This document shows positions 36,168-47,130 of a stretch of DNA of 64,000 nt, piece after piece; position 1 is the stretch's first letter, and every line of letters begins with the position of its first letter. Origin of the DNA: Gremmenia infestans (lineage: Eukaryota; Ascomycota; Leotiomycetes; Helotiales; Hamatocanthoscyphaceae). The stretch covers positions 310,001-374,000 of the forward strand of contig JAFEVB010000005.1 of assembly GCA_032629725.1 (NCBI GenBank), written 5' to 3'. Below the pieces are notes generated by a model that was not told where the DNA came from, did not search any database, and worked only from the letters and a program-made list of their open reading frames with translations. The translations under genes and the position numbers were made by a program.

Positions 36168-37833
36168 TGTGCGTCAATAACACCTACCTAGGTAGGCATT
36201 CATTTTGAATACAGATTGCATCCCTACTGCCCATAGCCTACTCGCAACCTGTCCGTATCTTTTTTTCATTCCTCTCCCGCATCAGCAGGGAATCTGGAGC
36301 CGAGATAAGCCCTCTGGATTCTCACAACTTAGTCCCAAACTCTTCCCCTCCCTCCTTACCCATTCCAAACGCCCAGGCGGTGACTCGAGTACCTACCCAT
36401 TCTGCCCATCCCCTCCATACGCACCACGCCCGTCCCAACTCCCACTATTTACCCGACCTCCATCCAAACCACCTCATATACCAAAACAAGCTGAAAACTT
36501 TCAAAAACAATAACCAAGCGTAAAGGCGCCCACTTGGCCTGGTGGGTTGGATCAAATGCGCTTGGTGTGTGGATCGATTTGGGTCTTCGCCAACAACGAA
36601 TTGGCAGGGTACCCACTGCCTCGAATAAAAAATCCAACCTCAGCTTCACCGGGAGTTGGGCTTGAGTTTCTTCAATCATCGAATTAGTTCCTGGGGAACT
36701 GGTTCGTAGGAGTTTTGTTAATTTTTTTGCTTCTTTGGAGAGGGTGGTTGATTGCAAGTGTTGTTTTTGTTTTGTTGTCGGTTTTTTGGTGGGTCGGCTT
36801 TTGTTAAGCGAGGTGGATAGGGGAGGAAGGCTTGAGGATGGGAATACCTACGTATCATTCTTAATCGTTTGGGCCACCTTGTGAACGCTTGACGATTTGT
36901 AGGTTTATATCACATATAAATCAACGTGGCTGTCAAAACGTGGCGCCCTAGCTTCGATGGATAATTGCGAGCCGCTGACTTAATATTAACATTATGGCGA
37001 ATTACGCACGACTTGATAATATCTCACAGCCGCTAGTAAACTCATCTACGGTAAGGAATTCGACATACATAAGACGCAATGGCGCAAATGATGCTACAGT
37101 CCGTCTATTATAACCTACCGACCTCGTCCATAGCTTACCTTGCCATTTTAAGTCGGCGGTCTAGTGAGTTTCCCGGCCCACATTCATGGTGAGCAGGAGA
37201 TTAAATGCAAATTCATATTTGGAGGATGTTCTCATCTGTAGACTTGCTGCTCATAGAGTCGATTACGAAGGGAACTGCAATTGGGTGAGCACTTGGTGCT
37301 TATCATATCAGACGCACTATCAAATTGGTGTCTAGGACCTGGACACAAGATATAGGGTAGTATTTATAACGAGAGGGGTAAAGCTAAGCTCTAGTACTGA
37401 ATCTCTAGCGGGGGTTGTCCCTTTCTCGTCTTTGCTTCTCGGCGTCGTAAAAGGGCATTTTATTGCTGGTAACCTTCATTCGGCTTTCAAATGCCAAGAT
37501 AGACCATTTCTCGTTGAGATCACGCAAGACAACAAGAACAAACTATCCTTGATTTTGCAACTGGAATTTCGTACAATATATGGGGTGGAAGAGGATCCCA
37601 AGTACACCATAGTGGTACATGCAAGCTTCATATTCAAGGGAGGACCCTAAATCATTTATTGCTTCTGCATTTCAGTGGCTCCTCGACTGGATTCAACTTG
37701 TTTTCTAAGGCCCGAGGCAAAGGTAGGAATATACGATTATGAGAGTTTCACAATTGGTGGGACAATGAACTACTGAGAAGTAGCTTTATTTTGACATTTG
37801 CACCCTTTCGATCCCTGAATTCCTTCAAATGGT
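36168..37833. other. Intergenic region
   Basis: 1.7 kb with the perfect 14-bp palindrome CCTACCTAGGTAGG at 36183-36196 right after the pseudogene. No gene with a family signature seen. Confidence 0.5.
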
Positions 37834-38946
37834 TCATGGAGTGAAGACCACGTGCCTGCCAATGCCAGTGTGCTCCGCCGCTACATCAAGGCATTCTTTC
37901 CAGTCCTCCAATTGGAAGGTATTGGTATCCACCAAGTCCTTGCCCCGAGGAAACAGGCCTCTTTCCAGCATCTTAACAAATTGTACCATGTCTGGTCGCT
38001 CATACATCAACTTTCCTTTCAACGTGATATTTCTGCCAGTGACAATCGGAGCGACGGGGTTGTCATTGAAGCCCATGAGACTGACGCGTCCACCACGGCG
38101 CAATGCCCATACAGCGGTCCTGACGTGCGCAGACTTCGACGCTTGCGGTGGTGTAAAATCCAAAACGGCATCGATAGTACCGAATGCTTTCAGGCTAGCC
38201 GCGTCCTTCATCTCGTCTCCAGTCATCTTCACCGTCTCGATGCTTGCGTTTGGTGAGCCCTTCAGCACATACTCCTTCAATCTTGCCAACTCCTTTTCGT
38301 TTCGGCCCATGGCAATCACCCTCGCACCCATAGCAATAGCAACTAGAACGCCTGCGCCACCAAAGTTACCAGTAGCCGGGCATACAACGATCGTCTCACC
38401 CGGCTCGAGGCTGATATCCCGCAACCCACCATACGGGACAAGCAGACAGCAAGTATACGCTAGGTCTTGGATTGAGTAGCCCAGGCTACCACACAATCGC
38501 GTCTCATCGAGCGCGATACAGTTCTCCAGAGGAAGTTTGGCATACTCAGCGAAGGTTCCATCGCGCCACACGTCTCGGATCAGTTTCTTGCTGCCCTCGG
38601 TGTAGCCTTCGTGGATGGCCGTGAGGAAAAGTGCATCCGGATCATCACGTCCGTGGATGACGCAGTCGATCCAAACCAGCTGTCCAGGCTTCAAAGCAGT
38701 TGCATCGTGGCCTACAGCGGCGACACGGCCGATGGCGCTGCAACCGCCTACCAATGGTGTAGGAAAAGGGTAGTCGCGCCCGCCATTGTAGACTTCACGG
38801 TGGTAAGAGAGAACTCCGGCAGCATGGACACGGACGATGGCATTGCCGAGGCCGGGCTGAGGTGTCGGTCGCGTTTTGACGTGGAAACCGTCCTTACGAT
38901 CTTCGAGCAGAAGGGTGCGGTGTTGAGCTGGAAGAGTAGATGCCAT
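37834..38946 (-). CDS. Zinc-independent MDR-superfamily dehydrogenase/reductase
   Basis: Single exon, 370 aa, ATG 38946. N-terminal GroES-like barrel (VRVHAAGVLSYHREVYN; LVGGCSAIGRVAAVG; LKPGQLVWI) and a Rossmann domain with nucleotide loop CPATGNFGGAGVLVAIAMGA followed by the adenosine-site segment RVIAMGRNEKE. The catalytic Cys/His zinc ligands and the four-Cys structural zinc loop of classical ADHs are missing, so it should be an NAD(P)H oxidoreductase of the quinone-reductase type with unknown substrate. Length is normal. It stands alone with no biosynthetic cluster beside it. Confidence 0.88.
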   Translation of the reverse strand: MASTLPAQHRTLLLEDRKDGFHVKTRPTPQPGLGNAIVRVHAAGVLSYHREVYNGGRDYPFPTPLVGGCSAIGRVAAVGHDATALKPGQLVWIDCVIHGRDDPDALFLTAIHEGYTEGSKKLIRDVWRDGTFAEYAKLPLENCIALDETRLCGSLGYSIQDLAYTCCLLVPYGGLRDISLEPGETIVVCPATGNFGGAGVLVAIAMGARVIAMGRNEKELARLKEYVLKGSPNASIETVKMTGDEMKDAASLKAFGTIDAVLDFTPPQASKSAHVRTAVWALRRGGRVSLMGFNDNPVAPIVTGRNITLKGKLMYERPDMVQFVKMLERGLFPRGKDLVDTNTFQLEDWKECLDVAAEHTGIGRHVVFTP

Positions 38947-39683
38947 GATGAGAACAGGGGCTGAAGCGGGATAGGGATTAGTGAAATCGTGATGAGATAG
39001 ATAGAGATCTTAGTTGGTGTCTTTGACTGGCATGTTCTTGAGCTTGGAAGCCATATTTACTTGTACACTGAGGACTGATCATGCTAGCCGGCGATGATCG
39101 GTGATGATCGGACATAGTGAAGCTTTAGAAACTATGGCCAACTTTGTTAACGCGGACTTATTCGGTCGTAACATTCCAACAATACTATCAACGTATGTGG
39201 TCGGAGAGCACGCTAGATGTACTGACCGCGAGGAGGCCACAATGTCCGTCTTAAGTCCACTTGGAAGGGAAATCTTCGTGCGGAGACTCGGAAATATGTG
39301 CGCTGATGAGTACTATTGAAGCTCACTCGCACTTGAAAGCTTCGAAATAAATAGAACATCCTATGAGTCTTGTCGCTTGAGCAAGAGGTGGACTATCTAG
39401 TACGCTCGATGGGTCTAGAGATGGAGAGTTTTGCAGGGCGTCCCACCAATTCACGCGGGCAGTTTCTGGCCCAAAATCGCGATCATGATATTCCAGTATT
39501 GTGCGCTAGCTACGATGCTGAATGATGGGAATATGAAACGAAAAGCAACGAAAGAAAATAAACTCAGAGTTTCTTCGCGTCCTTACCCAGGCGACCCTGA
39601 AAGGTATCCGTTGTGTGTTACTTTCATAATTGACTTGCAGCCGGTCACCAAGATGCAATAGAGCCGTGTCAGACAGCCACTCT
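38947..39683. other. Intergenic spacer
   Basis: 737 bp holding the promoter of the MDR gene and the 3' region of the ASCH gene. Short GATGATCGG repeats occur near 39090-39113. No gene seen. Confidence 0.5.
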
Positions 39684-40109
39684 TCACCTCAGTTTGGTCT
39701 GTTTGTGCCACGGCACCGATTCAGTGAGATGTGATGGTGCATATACCACGTGTTGAGGTGCTCCTCCGAGTCCATAGTCTTGCTTCAGGGCCGCCAACGT
39801 GATGGGCTCATTGAGTTTGTAGATAGTGAGTATCTTGTACGCGAAGTCATATCTATCCCAGTCTTTGTGGAAATCATTGAACTCCTTGTTCCCAAGGCCA
39901 TCTTCCGGGAGCTTGGTATCGTTCTCGTTTCGTGTTACTGCAGGCTCAATCTGGCAGACGTATTGGATTTGAGAGTGGGGAGCTGTGCTGTAAAACCATA
40001 CACGTTCTACGGTTCGAGGCAGGCGATATTTGCGGAACTCGTAGGTCTTCTCGCCCTCGACTATCTGCTGCATGTAGGCTTCTTGTATCCCGAAGATGGC
40101 ATCGGTCAT
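39684..40109 (-). CDS. ASCH/PUA-like domain protein
   Basis: Small soluble protein, 141 aa from ATG 40109 (MTDAIFGIQEAYM). The segment QQIVEGEKTYEFRKYRLP is the G-x-K-x-x-E-x-R signature of ASCH domains, a PUA-like fold linked to RNA binding or modified-base hydrolysis. It is followed by strands RVWFYSTAP and YVCQIEPAV and a closing helix. The frame stays open upstream without ATG to about 40151 and a CAG acceptor precedes it at 40124-40126, so an upstream leader exon is possible. It is divergent from CBF5 by 329 bp. Substrate unknown. Confidence 0.72.
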   Translation of the reverse strand: MTDAIFGIQEAYMQQIVEGEKTYEFRKYRLPRTVERVWFYSTAPHSQIQYVCQIEPAVTRNENDTKLPEDGLGNKEFNDFHKDWDRYDFAYKILTIYKLNEPITLAALKQDYGLGGAPQHVVYAPSHLTESVPWHKQTKLR

Positions 40110-40438
40110 CAATGAGCTGTATTGGGTACAGCTAGCTCTTTTGCGCGTCAAAACATCAACTTCAATACCTTATAGCATCCATCGTATTAGACAAATGATA
40201 CAACTTGATTTCTTGCAGGTTCAAGCCTCCAAGATAGTTCGACTTGTAGCAGAAGCACGATCCGCACGTGATTCATTCCGCTAGCCTCATTGGGATATAG
40301 CGCACGATTTTCCCTCCACACCTCTTTAGCGCAGTGGAAAAAATAAAGAAGCTCAAGAAATATTTCGTGTCGATAATCTCCCACCACGAATAGAACAATC
40401 AGCCAACGCAGGACCTGCGTCAATCCGCGACCCTCAAG
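40110..40438. promoter_or_regulatory. Bidirectional promoter ASCH/CBF5
   Basis: 329-bp gap between divergent ATGs. AT-rich tract GGAAAAAATAAAGAAG near 40335-40350. No other feature recognised. Confidence 0.45.
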
Positions 40439-42072
40439 ATGTCTATGGTGGTAGCGAAAAACGATGCTCAGGATGTGGATTACACCATCAAGCCTGAAGC
40501 TACAACACCAACGGTCGATACAAGCTCATGGCCGCTACTACTGAAGAACTACAGCAATTGTAAGAGAGCTTGAGATTGCACCTGTAGGAAACCTTTCCAC
40601 TGACAGTGTTGTAGTAATGGTCCGAACTGGTCACTTTACACCTATTCCCAATGGTTGCACCCCGCTCAAGCGTGACCTCAAATCATACATCAGCTCTGGG
40701 GTTATAAACCTCGACAAACCCTCCAACCCCTCTAGTCATGAAGTCGTCGCATGGGTGAAACGCATGTTAAGGTACCAAACCCTCTTCTAAAATAAGGAAA
40801 TGCATGCTAACTCTTTGATCAGAGTTGAGAAGACAGGCCACAGCGGTACCCTCGATCCCAAAGTCACAGGATGTTTGATCGTCTGCATTGATCGCGCAAC
40901 AAGACTTGTCAAGTCGCAACAAGGAGCAGGAAAGGAGTATGTCTGCGTTATCCGATTACATGACAAGCTACCAGGTGGTGAAGCACAATTTGCGCGCGCT
41001 CTCGAGACTTTGACTGGTGCCCTCTTCCAACGTCCTCCTTTGATCTCAGCTGTTAAGCGACAACTGCGTATCCGTACCATCCACGAAAGCAAGCTCTACG
41101 AATTTGATAATGATAGACATTTGGGTGTATTCTGGGTTAGCTGTGAAGCAGGAACCTATATCCGTACTCTCTGTGTTCATCTAGGATTATTGTTGGGTGT
41201 TGGTGCTCATATGCAAGAGTTGCGACGTGTGCGAAGTGGTGCTATGGAGGAGAGCGCGAATATGGTTACTCTTCATGATGTTTTGGATGCGCAGTGGATG
41301 CAGGATAACACCCGAGATGAGTCGTATTTGAGAAGGGTTATTGCCCCTTTGGAGACACTTCTTACTACTTACAAGCGTATTGTGGTCAAGGATAGCGCAG
41401 TGAATGCCGTATGCTACGGTGCTAAGCTCATGATTCCAGGATTACTCAGATATGGTAAGTGGTCTCAGCATCTTAAGCAGGAGTTGACAGCTAACAAATT
41501 CCATAGAGCACGGTATTGAAGTCCACGAGGAAGTCATTCTGATGACAACAAAGGGAGAGGCTATCGCGCTCGGTATCGCACAGATGTCGACCGTTGAGCT
41601 CTCAACCTGTGACCACGGAGTAGTCGCCAAAGTCAAGCGCTGCATCATGGAACGTGATCTTTACCCAAGAAGATGGGGTCTTGGTCCAGTTGCCTTGGAG
41701 AAGAAGAAGATGAAGTCAGATGGCAAGCTCGACAAATACGGTCGACCTAATGAGGCTACTCCTGCCAAGTGGAACACCGAGTATAAAGATTTCAACGCTC
41801 CGCTCGACGGCTCAACTCCTGCTCCCCGTGTTACGGAGGTCACAGAAGACGCTCCTGCTGCCCCATCATTCGACGCTGATGCCTCAATGGCCTCAGTGGC
41901 CGATGTATCGATGATAAGCAATGGCGTGGACGAGAGTGGCAAGAAGAGAAAGCGTCACGAGGGCGAGACAGCAGAGGAGAAGGCCGAGCGGAAGCGGAAG
42001 AAGAAGGAGAAGAAAGAGAAGAAGGCAAAGAAGGAGGGCAAAAAAGCAGTGGAATCCGATGATAGCGAATAA
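40439..42072 (+). CDS. CBF5: H/ACA snoRNP pseudouridine synthase (dyskerin/Cbf5)
   Basis: Catalytic subunit of H/ACA snoRNPs (with Nop10, Nhp2, Gar1); converts uridine to pseudouridine in rRNA and snRNA in the nucleolus. Exons 40439-40559, 40615-40771, 40823-41454 and 41507-42072 give 491 aa. N-terminal dyskerin-like extension, then GVINLDKPSNPSSHEVVAW, catalytic motif HSGTLDPKVTG with the Asp near 104, GKEYVCVIRLHD, QRPPLISAVKRQLR and GTYIRTLCVHLG. The PUA domain (IVVKDSAVNAVCYGAKLMIPGLL, then TTKGEAIALGIAQM) crosses the last intron. The C-terminus has KKE-type lysine repeats as in yeast. The 55-nt first intron interrupts a Leu codon. Confidence 0.96.
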
Positions 42073-42441
42073 GGTCCTAGATCCAGTGGGACTTTTAAAA
42101 TACGGCTTTTCAATTGTTCGGCTTGCTTGCATACAGGCGTTTGTAAATTACTTGCTGCGGGATAGTTGCAGTGGTAGGCCAAAATGGAGTTTACAGGTTT
42201 CCCTCTCGATGATCTACCCTAACTTTGTGAACGTCCTCCTGTTCATATAAAAGACTCGGTGTTCCTAGGGTCATTATGCATGCGCATAAACATGCCCTAT
42301 CAACGCTTACAGTATGCAGTTCGAGTGTCTGATGACTGGCTGGAACCTCTGTGGCTATGGCTAGTACAAACCCTCATTGATCTGAACCCCACTCAGATTA
42401 AAACATTATAGTACCCCGAAACTAGTCTTATCTCATATCCT
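42073..42441. other. Convergent spacer
   Basis: 369 bp between the CBF5 and UstYa-like 3' ends. AT-rich; no gene seen. Confidence 0.5.
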
Positions 42442-43268
42442 CTAATGTATCCCCGTAGTATTCAAATACCGATGCCCCTCCGCAAACCCCACCATGCTCT
42501 CAAAGCTCCTACACCGATGCTCAACCCCCCACCCATCAACAACCTGAACCTCCTCCGTCCCCAATCGCAACACGGGCTCTAACGTCATATCGCCCGCGCA
42601 CATGACGCCTTGCCTCAGATAATCTAGACAGTGGCCCAAGTGTTCGTTGTCGAGGTTGTTGGTCTCGAAGGCTGTTTTGAGTGCTGCCTGTGGGATGTTA
42701 GGTTAGTTGGTTTGTGTAAGGGGGAGGAAAGGGGAGGGGGCACGAACTATGCAGTGGAGTTGGTGGAACATGGAGATGCAGTAGTGCTGGCCATCTATTT
42801 CGACGAACCCTTTTCCAGCTGGAGGTGTTAGTAAGGAAGGACCTTTAAATGAGGTGGAGAAAGTCATACTTGGGATCAGTGAAGCCCATGGATCGTCTAT
42901 CCCCTTCGATTCGCTTTTTGCTTCATATTCGTCTGCTTTTTGGAATAATATATTTTGATTGCGGGGAACTAATTGGTTCATCAGTGATTTATTCAGCGTG
43001 AGAAAGGGGAGAGCTGCGTACTGTGTATTTGGCTGCGTCCTGCAGCACTTGAATCTGTATTGCACTCAAGTTTCCATAACGATAAACCGATAAATACTGT
43101 GAGGAGGTACGCTATTGACAGTCCGTAAAATGCAGTACGATAGTCTCCTCGACGCTTGGTTTGGTAAAATATCTCGGTATCTGAGGGTGAAGGTTCACGG
43201 GTTTCCATGTCTTCGAGTTTCTGGTAGTCTGGACTAACATCATTTCTTGTTTTTGTAAAGAGAAACAT
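42442..43268 (-). CDS. UstYa-like DUF3328 membrane protein
   Basis: Family of fungal oxidative-cyclisation proteins (UstYa/UstYb) best known from ribosomal-peptide (RiPP) pathways such as ustiloxin and from cyclochlorotine. Exons 43022-43268, 42870-42968, 42748-42818 and 42442-42687 give 220 aa. A cytosolic N-terminus is followed by one transmembrane helix (YGLSIAYLLTVFIGLSLW, about 48-66), then WASLIPTGKGFVEIDG and the two diagnostic HxxHC motifs: HQLHC near 135 and HLGHC near 157, the latter running into LDYLRQGVMCAGDMTLEPV. Three introns of 53, 51 and 60 nt join in phase. No precursor peptide, PKS, NRPS or second UstYa is visible in the window, so it looks like an orphan member. Confidence 0.88.
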
Positions 43269-46155
43269 TTTGAGTAGAGAAGAACATTAAACACTCGACT
43301 TGAGATGTAGAAATCAAATAACAAGGAGAAATTAAGGTTTGAACATAACTGAGTGGAACACGGGGGGATCTAGAGACAAGCTTTGGGGCAAAGGATTCGG
43401 AACCCCAGATCCCATCGGAAGGCTGATGCATCAATGCGGGTGAAGTGGAATCCGAGTGAATCAGCTCGCATCATCCCAAGGCGTTCGCCAGTCATCGCGT
43501 TCGTGCCATAAACATGTTTCTGATACTCTCCAACCGACTATTCTCGGCGTGTTGGGGCCTCCTGCTTTGCATGCACGTTTGCGGCATCTGTTTCGGCTTG
43601 GCATCGTCCGAACTTCTCCTGCGCCACCGTCTCAATGCGAGTTTGAAAATCGTCAATTCAAGCTTTGCAAGCTTCTAAAGTTTCCTGGTGTAGCAAGGGG
43701 AGTTGCAGGTGAAGGATGCGTGAAGCTACCAAGAGTACAATTGAGGATGTAGAGGAGGCGAAGTCAGGTCCTAGCCAATTGCTGTAATCGCCCATTTATC
43801 GTTGCACGTGATAGGCTTATAGTAAATTCCCAGTCCCTCAATCAAGGCATGATTATCTGAAGAGGATTAAAATATTATGAAGATTCATAAGGCTTGGCTT
43901 TTTCTGTTGCCACTTTGTTGCAGATGTAACTTGTTACGATCTATCTACGGAGGTATATATACAGTATACTGTCCCTAATCAGCGGAGTCGTCCCGAAATT
44001 CACGTACCGTAGCCGAGTCCAAGTACTCTCCCTCCCTCCATCGAGGGAACTCGTTCACTTATTTTCATTTTTAATATAACAACTTCTCGCTAATGAAATG
44101 GTCTAATATATTATTAAAATAAAATAAATCTTACGGTTGGCTCCTTAGCCGATGCAAAAACTTGCGAAACTCTTTTGATGATCTGGCTCACCTATTGGTG
44201 ATACCAGATCAAGAGAACCCAAGACCTTCGTAACGGGGTTGAAAAGTTTTTATTCTAAGTGGGTGGGGGTTGGCGTGACCACTTATTATCACCCTCTAAT
44301 GAGGATGGCCAGTAAATAGAGTCTCACTGACTGAGAACCCGTTCTACCCGAAAGTCATTGCGGATTGGACTTTAGCTGGGGGCCAGTTGGAAGGCTTGGT
44401 GGAGTGAGCGTTAGTTGCTGGTTTTGTTGCTTGTTGTCTGTTTGGTTGCTGTTTTATTGGATTGTTTGAATTGTTTTGAGAAATTATCATATTATTTGGG
44501 ACTATGTAGGGGTGAATCTGTGATGTCCAAGGTTTGACTTCTTGCGGAGGGCTGGTGTGAATATGGGCGAGTGGTCTACCCCTTTGCACTCTACACACGC
44601 TTACACGGGCACTAGTAGCTTTATATGGATAGCATTATACTACTATATGCTCTTTAAGATGTCTAACTTATGAAGCAGGGAAGTAATTTGAAGGCCTTCA
44701 AAGGATATTATGCTAGGATATGTACTTCTAGTTGTACCATTATTCCGGGTGTAGATATTGGTACACCTTTCATCTTGTGGAGACGAGATCCTAAGAGGCA
44801 AGATAGAATATCTTAAGAGTCGAGAGCTAGAAATCTGCAATATGATCATTCAACTCCATCTCTTAAGTGCCTACCTATGGGTCAAAAAATCATTGATGCT
44901 CTCCAGCCACGAAAGGTCACCACATTGACAAAAGTATTACCCCTGTAGGGATTATAACGCCCGTAAGGTCTTATGTGAATTTGACAACATTGCAGAGCAT
45001 AGGACATTGTTTCCACCTGACGCGTGTGAAGCAGAATCAATCTACCCTGTACGAAGTGCATTTTTTCCCCACCGTGCCCGACAGTGCTAGAGAATCAAGG
45101 CATAGAAACGCATACTTTCTGTATTTCTAGTGTTCTTGAAACAACCCCGCCATGGACGAGCAATTGATCAATGTGTACTAGAGCTAGGAGAGGTGTTTGC
45201 TGACTCCTCAAGACGCCTTCGTGCTTGAGCTCTTAGTTGCTTTGCAACTGAAAGCAAGATAAATCTGTCTTGGACCAGAGAAAGAGCCTGGCAAGTTGGG
45301 GAGCAAGCACTGCCCGAGCTATGTATAGGAAAGAAGGAGGGTGTGGGAGACTTGAGCATGAATTGTCAATCTCAAACGTCAACTCGAATGGATTTTAAAC
45401 GTGGCTGATGATCCCTTTGGTGGTAAATCACGTAAAATGTTAAATCTTTAAGATTTGGCGGGTAACTGAAAACCTGTCACTGAAGGATAGGTAGCCTGAT
45501 AGGAGAGAAGGAGCGATGTTTATATTGGAGAAATATTACGAGTAGTGGGGGCGACGAAACAACTGTTCTATTTTGAGGCTGTCGGAGGCATCACGTGAGA
45601 CGCCAAGCCAAATAACCTAAGCTTAAATTTGACTCTATTGGCGAGAATGACCTTCCTAGCCTGCTAGCCTAGGTTACCTTTCCTTCCTTCTAACGCCTAT
45701 GTATTTATTATTGTTTACACAATTTGTAAGGAAGGATCACATTCACGCGCCATGCCCCATAACAATCTTAATACTCTTCACCGCATTTGCCCTTTTCGCC
45801 TTGCTATGGCTATGCAAGTGGAATATAATTCGCCGCAGACCCGCAATGCTGCTAGGGATCTAGATCATGCAACAAACCGAGCAACTTGAGCAAGGCTTGG
45901 ATATGGTGGATAAAACCCAAGAAAGCCGCAAGTGCTACCTTGCCAAAGGACCAGCAAGTGCTGGCCTTGCAAATATACCTTTCTCTTTTTTTCAATCGCT
46001 CATTTCCTTTTGTCTCATTTAGCCTCGCGAGAATGTGTATATTAGAATATATAATGTGCTCATGAACATCCGATCACAAAGCTTTGCCCATCTTCAACGT
46101 ACAGGTATGTTCGTTCATTGGCCTCAGGAGTATATTCACTAAATCAATCAGCAAT
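43269..46155. other. Long AT-rich intergenic region
   Basis: 2.9 kb, the longest gap in the window. An AT-rich island at about 44060-44130 is built of TAATATATTATTAAAAT-like sequence. Short ORFs only. The right end is the GH43 promoter. I see no gene. Confidence 0.5.
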
Positions 46156-47130
46156 ATGTTGTCCGCTCTTTTCTCAACAGCTTTCCTACTGATTGGTTTC
46201 GTCGCGGCCTCGACTTTTGAAGCCTTACACAAAAGATCAATACAAAGTATTGATGCTGTCATTGATGCAAGTTTCGCCGATCCGGCCATCTTCGAGGACA
46301 CAGATGGCACATTTTACACTTTCGCCACCAGCCATCATGGCATCAGTGTACAGGTAGCAATGGCCACGGCGGTCAACGGCCCATGGGAGGTTCTTTGGCA
46401 TGACCTCTTGCCCACACCCGGAAATTGGTCAACAGGTGCACGAGTATGGGCGCCTGACGTCCGGAAGATCGGAGAAAACTACATCCTCTACTACAGTGCC
46501 CAGAACGCAGAGCAGACGACCCAGCATTGCGTCGGCGCGGCCACCTCGAAAATGGTTCTCGGTCCATACGAAGCCCTCGGCACGCCCTTAGCCTGCCCCT
46601 TAAGTGAAGGAGGTGCTATCGACATCTCTGGTTTTACAGACACCGACGGAACACATTTTGTTGTCTACAAGGTCGACGGCAATAGCATTGGTCACGGTGG
46701 TGCTTGTGGGAATACCGTCGAGCCTCTAGTTCCCACTCCGATCCGACTTCAGCGCCTCGAAGATGACGGCTACACGCCAGCCGGAGGATACATGGACATT
46801 CTGGACCACATTGAAGGCGATGGTCCATATATCGAGGCACCTCAGATAATCTTGGTTGATGGCGTCTACTTCTTATTCTTCAGCAGCAACTGCTACGCGA
46901 CACCAGAATATGATGTAAAGTACGCGACGGCGTCAGCTATCCGAGGTCCTTATACGAGGAGCTCTAATCAGCTGCTGCAGACTGGTATGCCGTTTGATCT
47001 CACCGCCCCAGGTGGTGCGCAAATCACAAGAGATGGGAACTTCATAGTTTTCCACGCGAATTGTGACAATGGAAGGTGTATGTATGAGAGGCAAATTCGG
47101 GTTTCTGGAACGACTGTCACAATAACTTGA
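46156..47130 (+). CDS. Secreted glycoside hydrolase family 43
   Basis: Five-bladed beta-propeller glycosidase; the family cleaves arabinan or xylan side chains (arabinofuranosidase, xylosidase, endo-arabinanase). Single exon from ATG 46156, 324 aa. Signal peptide MLSALFSTAFLLIGFVAAS, then the propeller starting with the general-base Asp in FADPAIFED (near 44), the pKa-modulating Asp in VWAPDVRK and the general-acid Glu in PYIEAPQIIL (near 226). Repeated blades contain YYSAQN, FVVYKVDGN, YFLFFSSNCY and FIVFHANC. No carbohydrate-binding module. The exact substrate cannot be told from sequence alone. It sits alone, 1.7 kb before the Cys-rich membrane protein. Confidence 0.9.
   Translation: MLSALFSTAFLLIGFVAASTFEALHKRSIQSIDAVIDASFADPAIFEDTDGTFYTFATSHHGISVQVAMATAVNGPWEVLWHDLLPTPGNWSTGARVWAPDVRKIGENYILYYSAQNAEQTTQHCVGAATSKMVLGPYEALGTPLACPLSEGGAIDISGFTDTDGTHFVVYKVDGNSIGHGGACGNTVEPLVPTPIRLQRLEDDGYTPAGGYMDILDHIEGDGPYIEAPQIILVDGVYFLFFSSNCYATPEYDVKYATASAIRGPYTRSSNQLLQTGMPFDLTAPGGAQITRDGNFIVFHANCDNGRCMYERQIRVSGTTVTIT

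Noticed and set aside
44344..44598. Gln/Asn-rich - strand ORF in the 43-46 kb gap
   Set aside because: Low complexity, no start context or splice partners, no similarity recalled.
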